Positions 25,161 through 33,002 of a stretch of 64,000 bases of DNA are shown here, in pieces. Location: NCBI RefSeq assembly GCF_038039215.1, contig NZ_JBBPCL010000001.1:5084001-5148000 (forward strand), written 5' to 3'. The translations under genes and the position numbers were made by a program. Source of the DNA: Pseudonocardia sp. T1-2H. GTDB taxonomy: Bacteria; Actinomycetota; Actinomycetes; Mycobacteriales; Pseudonocardiaceae. Every line of letters starts with the position of its first letter. Within the stretch, counting starts at the first letter, position 1. Under the pieces are notes generated by a model. It saw nothing but the letters and a program-made list of their open reading frames with translations. It did not search any database and had not been told where the DNA came from.

Positions 25161-25562
25161 TCAGCCCTTGGTGGTGTTGCGCCCGCTGCGAGCGGTCCCC
25201 GACACCTTCTCGCCGGCGGCCTGACCGGCCTGGGCGGCCTCCTCGGTCACGGCTTCGGTTGCCTCGACCGCGTGCGTGGTCATCGACTCGGCGGCCTCCC
25301 GGGTCTGGCTGGTCGCGGCCTCGGTCGCCTGCGCTCCAGCCGACAGCAGGGTCTTAGTGAGTTCGCGCTGAGTGGCGAGCACCTGCTCGGCGAAGTCGAA
25401 GACCTTGTCGACGATCTGCTGGGGGTTGGGCAACCCCGACTGACCCCCGGCTGCGCCGGCCGTCAAGGCCTGGACGTTCTCCGCCCACGTGCGCATGGCG
25501 GTCGTGATCGCCTCCTGGCCGCGCTTGGTCGCGTCGGTGAACTGATTCTGCGGTGTGGTCAT
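25161..25562 (-). CDS. Phasin-like PHA granule-associated protein
   Basis: The protein has 133 aa. It is almost entirely helical with no cysteine or TM segment: NPQQIVDKVFDFAEQVLATQ, then RELTKTLLSAGAQATEAATS, and an alanine-rich tail of heptad-like repeats (EATEAVTEEAAQAGQAAGEK). This layout is that of amphipathic phasins that coat polyhydroxyalkanoate granules. A truncated paralog lies at 20146-20443 and the PHA synthase is 6 kb away on the same strand. The start ATG at 25562 is preceded by a GGGGACAAGAAG stretch. Confidence 0.78.
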   Translation of the reverse strand: MTTPQNQFTDATKRGQEAITTAMRTWAENVQALTAGAAGGQSGLPNPQQIVDKVFDFAEQVLATQRELTKTLLSAGAQATEAATSQTREAAESMTTHAVEATEAVTEEAAQAGQAAGEKVSGTARSGRNTTKG

Positions 25563-26310
25563 CTTCTTGTCCCCAATCTTGCTGTGCTTGAAATGAGACG
25601 CTTTGTCGTTCAGATGCCATCGCGCTGATCGGCACCAACACCGCTGGCCGTGGGCGGGCGTGCCACCTGCGGCCGGGTCGGCGACCAGATGGCTCCGCTG
25701 CCCGTCGTCGTCTCGCTCCAGCAGCCCGCCGCCCGCGCGTCCCGAGGCGCGCCTGTGCGGCCGACACCGTCCACGAAGCCATCCCGCGCCCTGCCGAGTT
25801 GCCCTGTCTCATCATCAAGGCGCCGGCTCCGCCGGCTGCGCCCGGCTGCGCCACCGGGTTAGCCAACGATGACCAAGAGCGATCCGGGCCAGAGCCCAAC
25901 GGCCTAACGGAGCTGACCCTTCGCGGCTCATCAACGGTCCTACCGCACCACGCCGACCGCAAGGGCGCTGCGCGTCGCTCCGCGATGGCCTCCAGCGGTC
26001 AAGCCAGGCCCGGGCACTCTCGCTCACCGCCGACGGCAGACAACCGGAACGGGGCGCGTCATGCCTGCGAGGGAATTTCACCCTCCTCGCCCGGCCCACA
26101 TGGGACGGGACAGGAGGGCGTTGCTGGAGAGCCGCAGCAGCTACGAGGTGGGCACAGCGTGGAGGCCGGTGCCGCACCTGCTCGCCCGGGCGAGCTGGCT
26201 GGGAGGCAGCGAGGATCCGGGATGATCCTGCGGCCGGGGCGACGCGGCGGCCGCAGGGCCACGACCGGTGATACGGGATCGTGTCTCGATGGTGACCGTG
26301 GCCCGGTTCA
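25563..26310. other. Region without a convincing gene
   Basis: About 750 bp of GC-rich DNA. Long open frames exist on both strands, but none shows a recognisable motif or a normal amino acid balance; they are Arg/Pro/Ala-rich, as expected of non-coding high-GC sequence. Promoters for the phasin (leftward) and the sigma factor (rightward) should lie here. Confidence 0.4.
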
Positions 26311-26323
26311 GGAGGAGGCTGCG

Positions 26324-26413
26324 GTGGCAACAACCCGCCGCGCCGGGCGAGGACGGGCACGAGAAATCACCGTGCGCCCGCCGGGCGGCCCGAACAGGGG
26401 GTGGGCTCGGTGA
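26324..26413 (+). CDS. Short upstream ORF coupled to the sigma factor
   Basis: A GTG at 26324 follows a strong GGAGGAGG ribosome-binding site (26311-26318) and encodes 29 residues (MATTRRAGRGRAREITVRPP..). Its TGA stop overlaps the GTG start of the sigma factor gene as GTGA (26410-26413). The sigma gene has no good site of its own, so translation is probably coupled through this leader. The peptide is basic and has no known counterpart. Confidence 0.45.
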   Translation: MATTRRAGRGRAREITVRPPGGPNRGWAR

Positions 26414-27636
26414 CCGCTGTCGATTCGCCCGCACGGGACCCCGAGCCGGCCACGGCGGCCCGCACGAAGCGGGAGAAGGAGCCGCCGCCGCTCAGGGATG
26501 GGGACGTCGAGCGCGCCGCGCCGGACCCGGCTCCCCGCCACCGGGCGGACGGGGGTGCCGCGCTCGACGGGGAGGGTGTCGAGGCCAGCGCGCCGGACCC
26601 CGCGGGTCTGCCGCAGGAACGCAGCACCTCGGGCGGGGTCGGGTGGGACGAGGCCGAGCCCGAGGAAGACTCCGACGACGATCCCGCGGTGCTGCGCCAG
26701 GCCCGCCACGACGCCGAGCTCACCGTCGCGGTCGACCCGGTCCGGGCCTACCTGAAGCGGATCGGCACGGTGGCGCTGCTGGGTGCGGCGCAGGAGGTCG
26801 AGCTGGCCACGCGGATCGAGGCCGGGCTGCTGGCCGCGGAGCGGCTGCGGGGCCGCCCCGCCGGGGGTGTCCGCGCAGTTGCGCCGGGACCTGCGCCAGA
26901 TCGTGCGCGACGGGGAGCGCGCGAAGGACCGCCTGGTGGAGGCCAACCTGCGGCTCGTGGTCTCGATGGCCAAGCGCTACACCGGCCGCGGCCTGGCGTT
27001 CCTGGACCTGGTCCAGGAGGGCAACCTGGGTCTGATCCACGCGATGGAGAAGTTCGACTACACCAAGGGCTACAAGTTCTCCACCTACGCCACCTGGTGG
27101 ATCCGCCAGGCCATCACCCGGGCAATGGCAGGCCAGGCCCGCACCATCCGCCTCCCGGTGAACATCGTCGAGGCCATCAACAAGCTTCGCCGCGTCCAGC
27201 GCGAGCTGTACCAGGGCCTGGGCCGCGAGCCCACCCCGGGGAGCTCGCCGCCCAGCTGGACATCGCCCCGGAGAAGTTATCTACGTTGCAGCGCACCGCT
27301 CGCCAGCCGCTCTCGCTAGACCAGAGCGTCGGTGACGAGGGCGACGCCCGGCTCGGGGATGCCATCGAGGATTCCGAGACCGTGGGGGCCGCCGACGCGG
27401 TCGGCCTCACCCTGCTGCGCGATCAGCTGCAGTCGGTGCTGGCGACGCTGTCCGAGCGCGAGGCCGGCGTGATCCGGCTGCGCTTCGGCCTCACCGACGG
27501 CCGGCCGCGCACGCTGGAGCAGATCGGCCAGGTCTACGGGGTGACCCGGGAGCGGAGCCGACAGATCGAGTTGAGGGCGATGGCCAAGTTGCGCTGCTCG
27601 TCGCGCATTGCCCTGCTCCGGCACTACCTCGACTAG
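26410..27636 (+). pseudogene. HrdB/SigA-type sigma-70 factor with two frameshifts
   Basis: An acidic, poorly conserved N-terminus leads into [20 protein letters not shown] (region 1.2) and [16 protein letters not shown]. At about 26865 the frame changes by one base, continuing as [60 protein letters not shown] (region 2) and [20 protein letters not shown] (region 3). At about 27240 it returns to the first frame as [40 protein letters not shown] and GQVYGVTRERSRQIELRAMA (region 4). With both shifts corrected it is a complete group 1/2 sigma factor. As given it cannot be translated whole. Confidence 0.8.
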
Positions 27637-27840
27637 CTCGCCGAGCTGCCCACCGCTCGACCAGCGAGGCCGACCCTGGGCCCGGCTATGGCGCTGGCGG
27701 GGCGAGGTTTCCACGCTCCCCGGTAGGCAGGATCACCCGATGAGGCCACCAGCAGCCTCGCGGCCTGACGCACGCGGCGACACACGTTCCCCGCCGCGCG
27801 CCCACGGGCACAGCGATCCGACGTCACCATCATCTTCCAC

Positions 27841-27873
27841 ACCAGGACCAGGACCAGGACCAGGACCAGGACG
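27841..27873. repeat. Hexanucleotide tandem repeat
   Basis: Five consecutive copies of CCAGGA (ACCAGGACCAGGACCAGG and onward) lie between the sigma factor and the HdeD-like remnant. They sit in non-coding DNA; such short tandem arrays vary in length by slippage. Confidence 0.8.
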
Positions 27874-27888
27874 GATCGTGCCGCCGAG

Positions 27889-28293
27889 GTGTTGCTGGTG
27901 GACCTGCGCCTGGCCTGGCCGGTGTTGGTGCGGGCGGTGTTCGCGGTCGCGCTGGGTCTGGTCGCGCTGATCTGGCCCGACATCACCGTGGTCGCCCTCC
28001 CCGTGGTGGTCGGCATCTGGGCGCTGGTCACCGGGGTCGTCGAGATTCATCCTCGCGGTCCGGCAGCGCCGCGAGCGGCGCCGGGCCGCATTGTTGGTGG
28101 TGGCCGAACTGCTCTCGGTGGTGGCCGGCGTGCTGGTTCTGGCGTGACCGGTCCCCGGCGCGCTGGCGCTGGCGGTACTGATCGGGGTGTTCGCCGTGGT
28201 GTACGGCTTCGTGCTCGCGGCGCTGGCGCTGGCGCTGCGCAACGCCGCAAACTCCCCGACCACCGGACCTTCTTCGGCCCGGCCCCACCCTGA
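27889..28293 (+). pseudogene. HdeD/DUF308-like membrane protein, broken
   Basis: The first part reads WPVLVRAVFAVALGLVALIW then PDITVVALPVVVGIWALVTG, two TM helices typical of HdeD/DUF308 proteins. After a frameshift near 28045 the second frame gives VRQRRERRRAALLVVAELLS, VVAGVLVLA, then an in-frame TGA where CGA is likely (VLA-stop-PVPGALALAVLIGVFAVVYG). The family has six short TM helices and usually responds to acid or stress. Here one frameshift and one stop disable it. Confidence 0.65.
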
Positions 28294-28633
28294 CCGGGGC
28301 CCGGATCGCTGACCGGCGGGAGAGCCGAGGACCCGACAAGCCGCAGCGACCGGACAGGCCGGCTGAGACCGCAGTTCCTACTCCCCGGGAGGCACCCGTG
28401 CCCAACGACGCCGAGCGTCGCCGGCTCGAAGCCCCCGAGCAGGCCGGCCCGCCGTGTGCTGGCCGCGTGACGCCGCCGGCCCACACCCCGTCGACCGCGG
28501 CGGCCTGCTCGAGGACGGTTCCTACATCAGCTTCGCTCGCCGCCGCAGCGTCCACCAGCTGCAGATCGACTACTAGTGCGGACGTCTGGTCATCTGTGCC
28601 TCGAGGGCACCCGCCGAGTCCTACGCTGTTCCG
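28294..28633. other. Region without a clear gene
   Basis: About 340 bp. A GTG-started frame at 28398 and a short tail reading LLEDGSYISFARRRSVHQLQ in another frame suggest decayed coding sequence, but no family is recognisable. Confidence 0.35.
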
Positions 28634-28861
28634 ATGACGTGCCGCATCGAAGTCTTTGTCCGCAGCGGGCACACCGTTGATCTGGCACTGGAGGACGGCG
28701 AGGACCGCATCTTCACAAGCGCTCTGCACGAGGTCTGGGCATCCCCCGACACCGTCGGGTTCAAGCACCTCACGCTCGGCGAGAACACCGAGATTCTTGC
28801 CAGAGAGGTCGTCGGTTACCGGCTCCACGGCTCGGTGCTAAAGGACTCGGCACCGTTGTAG
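28634..28861 (+). CDS. Small hypothetical protein
   Basis: The protein has 75 aa with a balanced composition: MTCRIEVFVRSGHTVDLALE, DGEDRIFTSALHEVWASPDT, then TLGENTEILAREVVGYRLHG. The pattern of an N-terminal (I/V)E(V/I)xVRSGH strand and a C-terminal VxGYRL strand fits a small alpha/beta protein found next to other accessory genes, but I cannot name it. No strong ribosome-binding site is visible. It lies among mobile-element debris. Confidence 0.5.
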   Translation: MTCRIEVFVRSGHTVDLALEDGEDRIFTSALHEVWASPDTVGFKHLTLGENTEILAREVVGYRLHGSVLKDSAPL

Positions 28862-28875
28862 TGGCGCTCGAGGAC

Positions 28876-29160
28876 CTAAGGAGGCTGCTGAAGAACCCGG
28901 TTGGCCAGGGGCTCGTCGATCGCTCCGCACCGGCTGTACTCCCGGCCGACGGTCTCGCAGGCCTGCGCCGTTGCCTCGAACGCCACCGCATCACGTGGCC
29001 GGATCCGCTCATCCGGGCGGCAGTCGATCACCACATCCGTCCCGTCCGAGCGCACAGTGAGACTGTGCATCGTCCCGCTGGCCTGCTGTTCGTCCTGTCG
29101 CCGATCAACCGTCGTGATGACCCTCGCGAACGGCACTGATGGCTCGTTCTCGTGCGGCAC
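28876..29160 (-). pseudogene. TnsA-like transposase endonuclease fragment
   Basis: The stretch SLTVRSDGTDVVIDCRPDER then IRPRDAVAFEATAQACETVG and REYSRCGAIDEPLANRVL follows the pattern of actinobacterial TnsA-like subunits, in which (V/I)(V/I)D(V/C)RP.(D/E)RI is followed by F..T...C...GW.Y. Only about 65 residues are alike and the frame then ends, so if the call is right it is a fragment. The identification rests on short similarity and is tentative. Confidence 0.35.
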
Positions 29161-29349
29161 CCACTACTTTCCAATCCGGCTGCCCGGTTACCCAGTCGAG
29201 CCCGGACAGCGAATTCCGGAAGGTCAACCACGCCGAGTTCGGCTATATGCGGACCGCCGACGTGACGCGCCTCTGCGACAAGGCCATCGGACGCGCCATC
29301 CCGGTCGTAGCCTGGCTGGCAACCGTTGCCGGGGCGGCGGTGGCGCTTG

Positions 29350-29807
29350 TCAGTCTCCGAACAGCCGCTCGGAGCGGCGCGGCGTCGGCGGACCGGTCTG
29401 CGCGACCTTCGCCCGGATACCCGACCGGGCCGACGGGTTGAGCCCGAGCTTGTTGCGAGGCTCTCCATCTTCGTGCACGCCTTCAGCCACTGGTCGAACA
29501 CCGGGTTCGGCATCAGCATGCCGTTCGCAGGGTTGCGGACGACCTCGGGCTCGCTGGTCATCCGGGCCCGCAGCCTGTCCAACTTCTCGACGATGACCAC
29601 GTAGGCGGTGATGACCGCCGCGTCGGGCGCGTGCAGCAGGTTCATGATCCGGAGCTGCCGCGTGACCTCGTGCCGCACCCGCTACTGCCCCTCGGAGAGC
29701 CCGTCCGGCATCGGCGGCTCGCCGGGGCCGGGCAGCGGCTCGTCCAGGTTCAGCCGGTTCTTCCGGTCGCCGCGCAGCAGCGCGGTCGGCTTACGAGGAG
29801 GTGCCAT
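29350..29807 (-). pseudogene. Phage terminase small subunit, P27 family, broken
   Basis: Starting at ATG 29807 the reading is MAPPRKPTALLRGDRKNRLN, LDEPLPGPGEPPMPDGLSEG, then an amber stop (GQ-stop-RVRHEVTRQL) and on through AVITAYVVIVEKLDRLRARM, NGMLMPNPVFDQWLKACTKM. A frameshift follows, and the end reads LGLNPSARSGIRAKVAQTGP. The amber stop probably replaced TGG. KPTALLRGDRKNR, the PNP motif and LGL.PSARS are the P27 signatures. No large terminase subunit or other head gene is present, so only this scrap of a prophage remains. Confidence 0.72.
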
Positions 29808-29865
29808 TCGTGCAGGTTAAAGTCGTCCACACCGGACAGTCGACGGCTGGTCTAGGTTGTCGGCT

Positions 29866-30153
29866 ATGCCTGCAAATAACCGGCCTCAGCGGTTGTACAT
29901 CAGGCGCGCGGGCAAGATGGTCCGGGTCCGGCTGGGCGGGCCGATTCAGCCCACGTACCTAGAGGTGGCCGCCCGCATCGAGCGGGCAATCGAGTCCGGG
30001 GAGCTGCGGGGGGGTGACCAGTTGCCGAGCGAGTACCAGCTCGCGGCGGCGTTCGACACCTCCCGCGACACCGTGCGGCGCGGGCTGCTCCAGCTCGCAG
30101 ACGGCCCCCTGCGCGGCGAACAGGGGCGCGGCTGGGTCGTCCAGGAGAAGTAA
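29866..30153 (+). CDS. GntR-type winged-helix DNA-binding protein, single domain
   Basis: The protein has 95 aa. Residues 25-92 form a GntR winged helix: PTYLEVAARIERAIESGELR, GGDQLPSEYQLAAAFDTSRD, TVRRGLLQLADGPLRGEQGR. The usual effector-binding C-terminal domain is absent, so it may act like the small plasmid or phage regulators of the KorSA type. The start ATG at 29866 is preferred. No operator is evident. It is divergent from the terminase remnant, whose start is 58 bp away. Confidence 0.78.
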   Translation: MPANNRPQRLYIRRAGKMVRVRLGGPIQPTYLEVAARIERAIESGELRGGDQLPSEYQLAAAFDTSRDTVRRGLLQLADGPLRGEQGRGWVVQEK

Positions 30154-30240
30154 CCCTGTAAGCACGAACGCGATGAAACCCCCATGAGCGACAACGAAGT
30201 CGAGGCCAACCAACCTAGCGTGGCGGGACTCGCGGTGCGG

Positions 30241-30600
30241 CTACACCGAATCGCCGACCAGCTGGCCCTTGCGCCGAGTGGCGCTCTCCGCGTCGTCAGT
30301 GTCAGTGACGAGTGCGCGCAGTCCGGACAGCACGGCGTGCCCCTGTTCATCCTGCAGGGCCAACAGCCAGCCCGCCGCGTAGCGGTCGCCGGCCTCCGCT
30401 CGGGAGCACAGTTCGACGAGCGCGGCGTCGTGACCCTGCACGCCGAGCACTGAGGCCAGCGCTTCGGCGGCGCGACCGTCGCCCGTGTCGGCTCGGCGCG
30501 CAGCTCGGCCAGCGCGGCCTCGTTCCCCCGCAGCCGCCGTCCTGGCCAGCAGGGGGACTAGCAAACCCTCCGGTCCCGCAGCTCGGCCAGTGCGGCTGTT
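30241..30600 (-). pseudogene. Degenerate helical-repeat protein fragment
   Basis: The reading GRAAEALASVLGVQGHDAAL, VELCSRAEAGDRYAAGWLLA, LQDEQGHAVLSGLRALVTDT has units of about 35 residues with the recurring LRARADAGD.YAA..LA-like pattern of actinobacterial tandem helical repeats. Upstream repeats are in another frame. No start or N-terminal domain is present. It ends in TRRKGQLVGDSV. This is a tentative remnant. Confidence 0.4.
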
Positions 30601-30739
30601 GTTCCGGAATTGGGCGTGTGGGTGGTGCCGGCCTGCTGGCTTCTCCGGAGTCCTCGGTTGGTGGGTGGTCCTCGACGCCGCTGGTCGGCATGTCGAACGC
30701 CGGGTGCGGGCTAACCTGGGGGCGGTGAGAGGAGCCTCC

Positions 30740-31051
30740 ATGCCTTCGACGCCGGAGCCCGTGCACCTAAACAACCATCACCGCCACACTCTGTTGCAGA
30801 TTTTCCAGCATCCGGTGAGCCACAACATCACGTGGCGAGCCGTTCTGTCGTTGCTGGAGGTGGTGGGTTCTGTCGAGGGGAGCCACGACCCTAAGTTCCT
30901 TGTGACCCTGGGATCTGAGACCGAGACTCTCGAACGGCCCAGGCACAAGGACATCGATGCCCAGCAGGTGGTCGACCTGCGCCGGATGTTGAGCAATGCC
31001 GGCTACGCGCCCGAGGTCGAGCAGGCCGAGGCCAAGGGCCAGGAGGCTTGA
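30740..31051 (+). CDS. HicA-like small protein, possible toxin
   Basis: The protein has 103 aa. The pattern HRHTLLQIFQHPVSHNITWR, AVLSLLEVVGSVEGSHDPKF, then LERPRHKDIDAQQVVDLRRM, LSNAGY fits the HicA-like dsRBD fold, in which a helix is followed by ..G...G.H/D, a basic (H/R)P.. and a C-terminal helix with LR..L..AG. HicA proteins cleave mRNA. The second strand carries no clear catalytic histidine of the G-S-H type except in EGSHD, so activity is uncertain. The start ATG at 30740 has a GAGAGGAG site. A tiny overlapping ORF follows. Confidence 0.6.
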   Translation: MPSTPEPVHLNNHHRHTLLQIFQHPVSHNITWRAVLSLLEVVGSVEGSHDPKFLVTLGSETETLERPRHKDIDAQQVVDLRRMLSNAGYAPEVEQAEAKGQEA

Positions 31052-31212
31052 CCGTTGCTGAGCATCTGGTGGACGTCGAACAATTCCGCGGCAAGGACGT
31101 CATAGCTGCGATCGACTTCCACCACACGATCATCTATGCGGCCGATGCGACGCCGGGTCAGCGCCCCACCAGCTCCTGGCCGCGGCACACCGCACCCAGC
31201 GCGGTTGCCTAA
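31048..31212 (+). CDS. Tiny ORF overlapping the HicA-like gene
   Basis: A TTG start at 31048 overlaps the stop of the HicA-like gene (TTGA), and the frame encodes 54 residues including VAEHLVDVEQFRGKDVIAAI, DFHHTIIYAADATP. An AGGAGG site lies at 31041-31046, close to the start. The coupling suggests a partner protein, for example an antitoxin, but it shows no HicB-like or DNA-binding motif and its end is Pro/Ser-rich, as though truncated by the IS630 scar that follows. Confidence 0.4.
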   Translation: MTVAEHLVDVEQFRGKDVIAAIDFHHTIIYAADATPGQRPTSSWPRHTAPSAVA

Positions 31213-31229
31213 ACCGGCAACTTGCCCGC

Positions 31230-31375
31230 ACTGGACAAGGGCGCAGATCTGGCAAGGTGCGCCGTTGAGGTTGTGGATGACATCGCGGACCCGGTCCGGG
31301 CTGGTGAAGGTGACCCTGCGCGATCGCGGGCACGTCCATGCCCTGGGCGGATAGCAGCACGATCTAGTACTCCGT
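31230..31375 (-). pseudogene. IS630-family transposase N-terminal fragment
   Basis: In two frames the minus strand gives IVLLSAQGMDVPAIAQ and then VTFTSPDRVRDVIHNLNGA, which match the N-terminal helix-turn-helix region of IS630 transposases (RA.IVLLSAQG..V..IA, then TSEDRVRDVIHNFN). The rest is missing. The fragment ends against the small ORF on the left. Confidence 0.6.
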
Positions 31376-31903
31376 CTCAGTGAGGTTCTCGCAGCGCTTG
31401 GAATCGACCCTGAAGAACCTTACGACTCCGAAGATCGTGACACGGTCAGTGCAATCTACGTTAGGCGTTCGGCTGAGAAGAGCGCAGAACGTAGCGATTG
31501 ACATCTCGCCGATGGGCAGGTCTCTGGGATGGCCGGACGTGCCATCCCGTCGACCTCCCGAGGGCTACCACACGGTCACTCGTGGGCGGAGCGTGGCAAG
31601 GTCGGGTGCGGTGGCGTCGAGGGCCGCCCACGAGTGACCGCGCGGTCGGGCTGTGCCAGGACGGGATGGCACTCAGCAGGCAGGGGAGCGGGGAGCCCTC
31701 TCTTTACCCCCAGAAATCAACGGCAGATGTCGACGTTGAACGCCCTGGGAAGAGATGGTCTTGGGGCGGAGTCATGCAGCGTACGAGCCACAACGGAAGA
31801 CGAGCGCAGTCGTCGAGCAGAGTGGATCTTGTTTCGCAGGGTTACTGGTTCAGCGGACAGGCGTCTACCAGCAGATCTGCCGATCGGATGGCCTGCCTGC
31901 CAG
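31376..31903. other. Region without a convincing gene
   Basis: About 530 bp. Several open frames exist on the plus strand, none with a motif or family resemblance. The sequence is slightly lower in GC than its surroundings. Confidence 0.35.
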
Positions 31904-32740
31904 TCAACCGGATCGCTGGGACGCGCCGAGGGCTTCGGCGATGGTTTTCAGCTCCTCGGATAGAAGCGGGGTCGCGTAGGTCTTCAGGACCTCCGCCTCA
32001 GTCGGGCAGCGCGTCAAGTCAGGACATACCAGCGGGATTGTCACTCTGAACGCCTTCGATAAGTTCGCAATAGACGAAGCATCGAACGCCGTCTTCACGA
32101 GGAGCTTCGACCCTGATGCGAACGCCCGGGCGACGAGGTCGTCAACACCCAGCCTCTTGAGCCCCGCCTCCACGGTCTCGCCGGCAATCTTCTCGTACGT
32201 CCCAGAGTCGACCAACATGGCTGCTGTGTTGAGCATCTTGCAGAGGTCATGACCTCGGGTGGCCCGTCGCTTGAACGGCAGCCCTTCGATGAGCTTGTCG
32301 GCGATCCCCTCGTAGAAGCCGTCCTCATCGAAGAGGTACTGGATCACGCCTTCCGACGCCCCGGGCAACTTCGCTCGAAGTCGCTGCCGTGCGACTTTGC
32401 GTGCTTCGGTGATCGACTCCCGTACCCGCTCCCTCGTCGACTGCCATGGTGATTCGTCCTTGACGGGCTGGTGACGAGAGGGAACGGGCGACGTGGCCTC
32501 TGCCGCCCGTCGTGGAGCAGGAATACGAGACTTCGGCGACGGCAGAGGAGGTGTTCGTGCGGTAGTCCGCTGGACCTTCTTAGGCCTAGCGGCTCGCGTC
32601 GATTGGTGCGACCTCGCGGTGCTCACGAGTGGTCCGTACCAGGTTCGTCGGTACTGCCAATGGTCCCTGCCGTGGCCGGACTTCCGGTAGTGCCGGTGCT
32701 GACACCGCGTGCACCAGTAGAGCTTGCCAAGCTTGCCCAC
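31904..32740 (-). CDS. Zinc-ribbon helical protein adjacent to the integrase
   Basis: The protein has 278 aa. The N-terminus KLYWCTRCQHRHYRKSGHGR is a compact CxxC plus HxxH zinc knuckle followed by a basic Trp/Tyr patch (DHWQYRRTWYG). Residues 40-100 are a basic, Ser/Pro-rich linker and the rest is helical (RVRESITEARKVARQRLRAK, LVARAFASGSKLLVKTAFDA). A zinc knuckle plus basic linker suggests nucleic acid binding. It follows the integrase on the same strand with a 262-bp gap, in the place where actinobacterial elements often carry xis or rep genes, but it resembles neither. Confidence 0.6.
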   Translation of the reverse strand: MGKLGKLYWCTRCQHRHYRKSGHGRDHWQYRRTWYGPLVSTARSHQSTRAARPKKVQRTTARTPPLPSPKSRIPAPRRAAEATSPVPSRHQPVKDESPWQSTRERVRESITEARKVARQRLRAKLPGASEGVIQYLFDEDGFYEGIADKLIEGLPFKRRATRGHDLCKMLNTAAMLVDSGTYEKIAGETVEAGLKRLGVDDLVARAFASGSKLLVKTAFDASSIANLSKAFRVTIPLVCPDLTRCPTEAEVLKTYATPLLSEELKTIAEALGASQRSG

Positions 32741-33002
32741 CGTGTTGACGCTACGTAGCCCGCGTGCTCACAACCCAGAGGCCATTCGACTGGAGGCGCC
32801 GAATGACCGCAGATCGCCGGAGGTAGGCGGCGGAGCATTCCCGGAGCAGGACGTATGAAAGTCGACGGCACGCGACGGCACGGGCCGCCACGAACCCCCA
32901 GCTCAAACGGCATGCGAAGACAACGGATGGCCGTACGGGGCAGTCTGCTTCCAGGTTCACACCGAAGAGGTCGTTGCACTCCTTGCGCGCCACCCGCCCC
33001 GC

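Noticed and set aside
27841..27873. Short regular array that might suggest a CRISPR
   Set aside because: The unit is only six bases with no spacers; it is a simple tandem repeat. No CRISPR array or cas gene is present in the window.
30184..30453. Plus-strand frame after the GntR gene (MSDNEVEANQPSV..)
   Set aside because: No ribosome-binding site or family; it is antisense to the repeat-protein remnant, which has clearer features.
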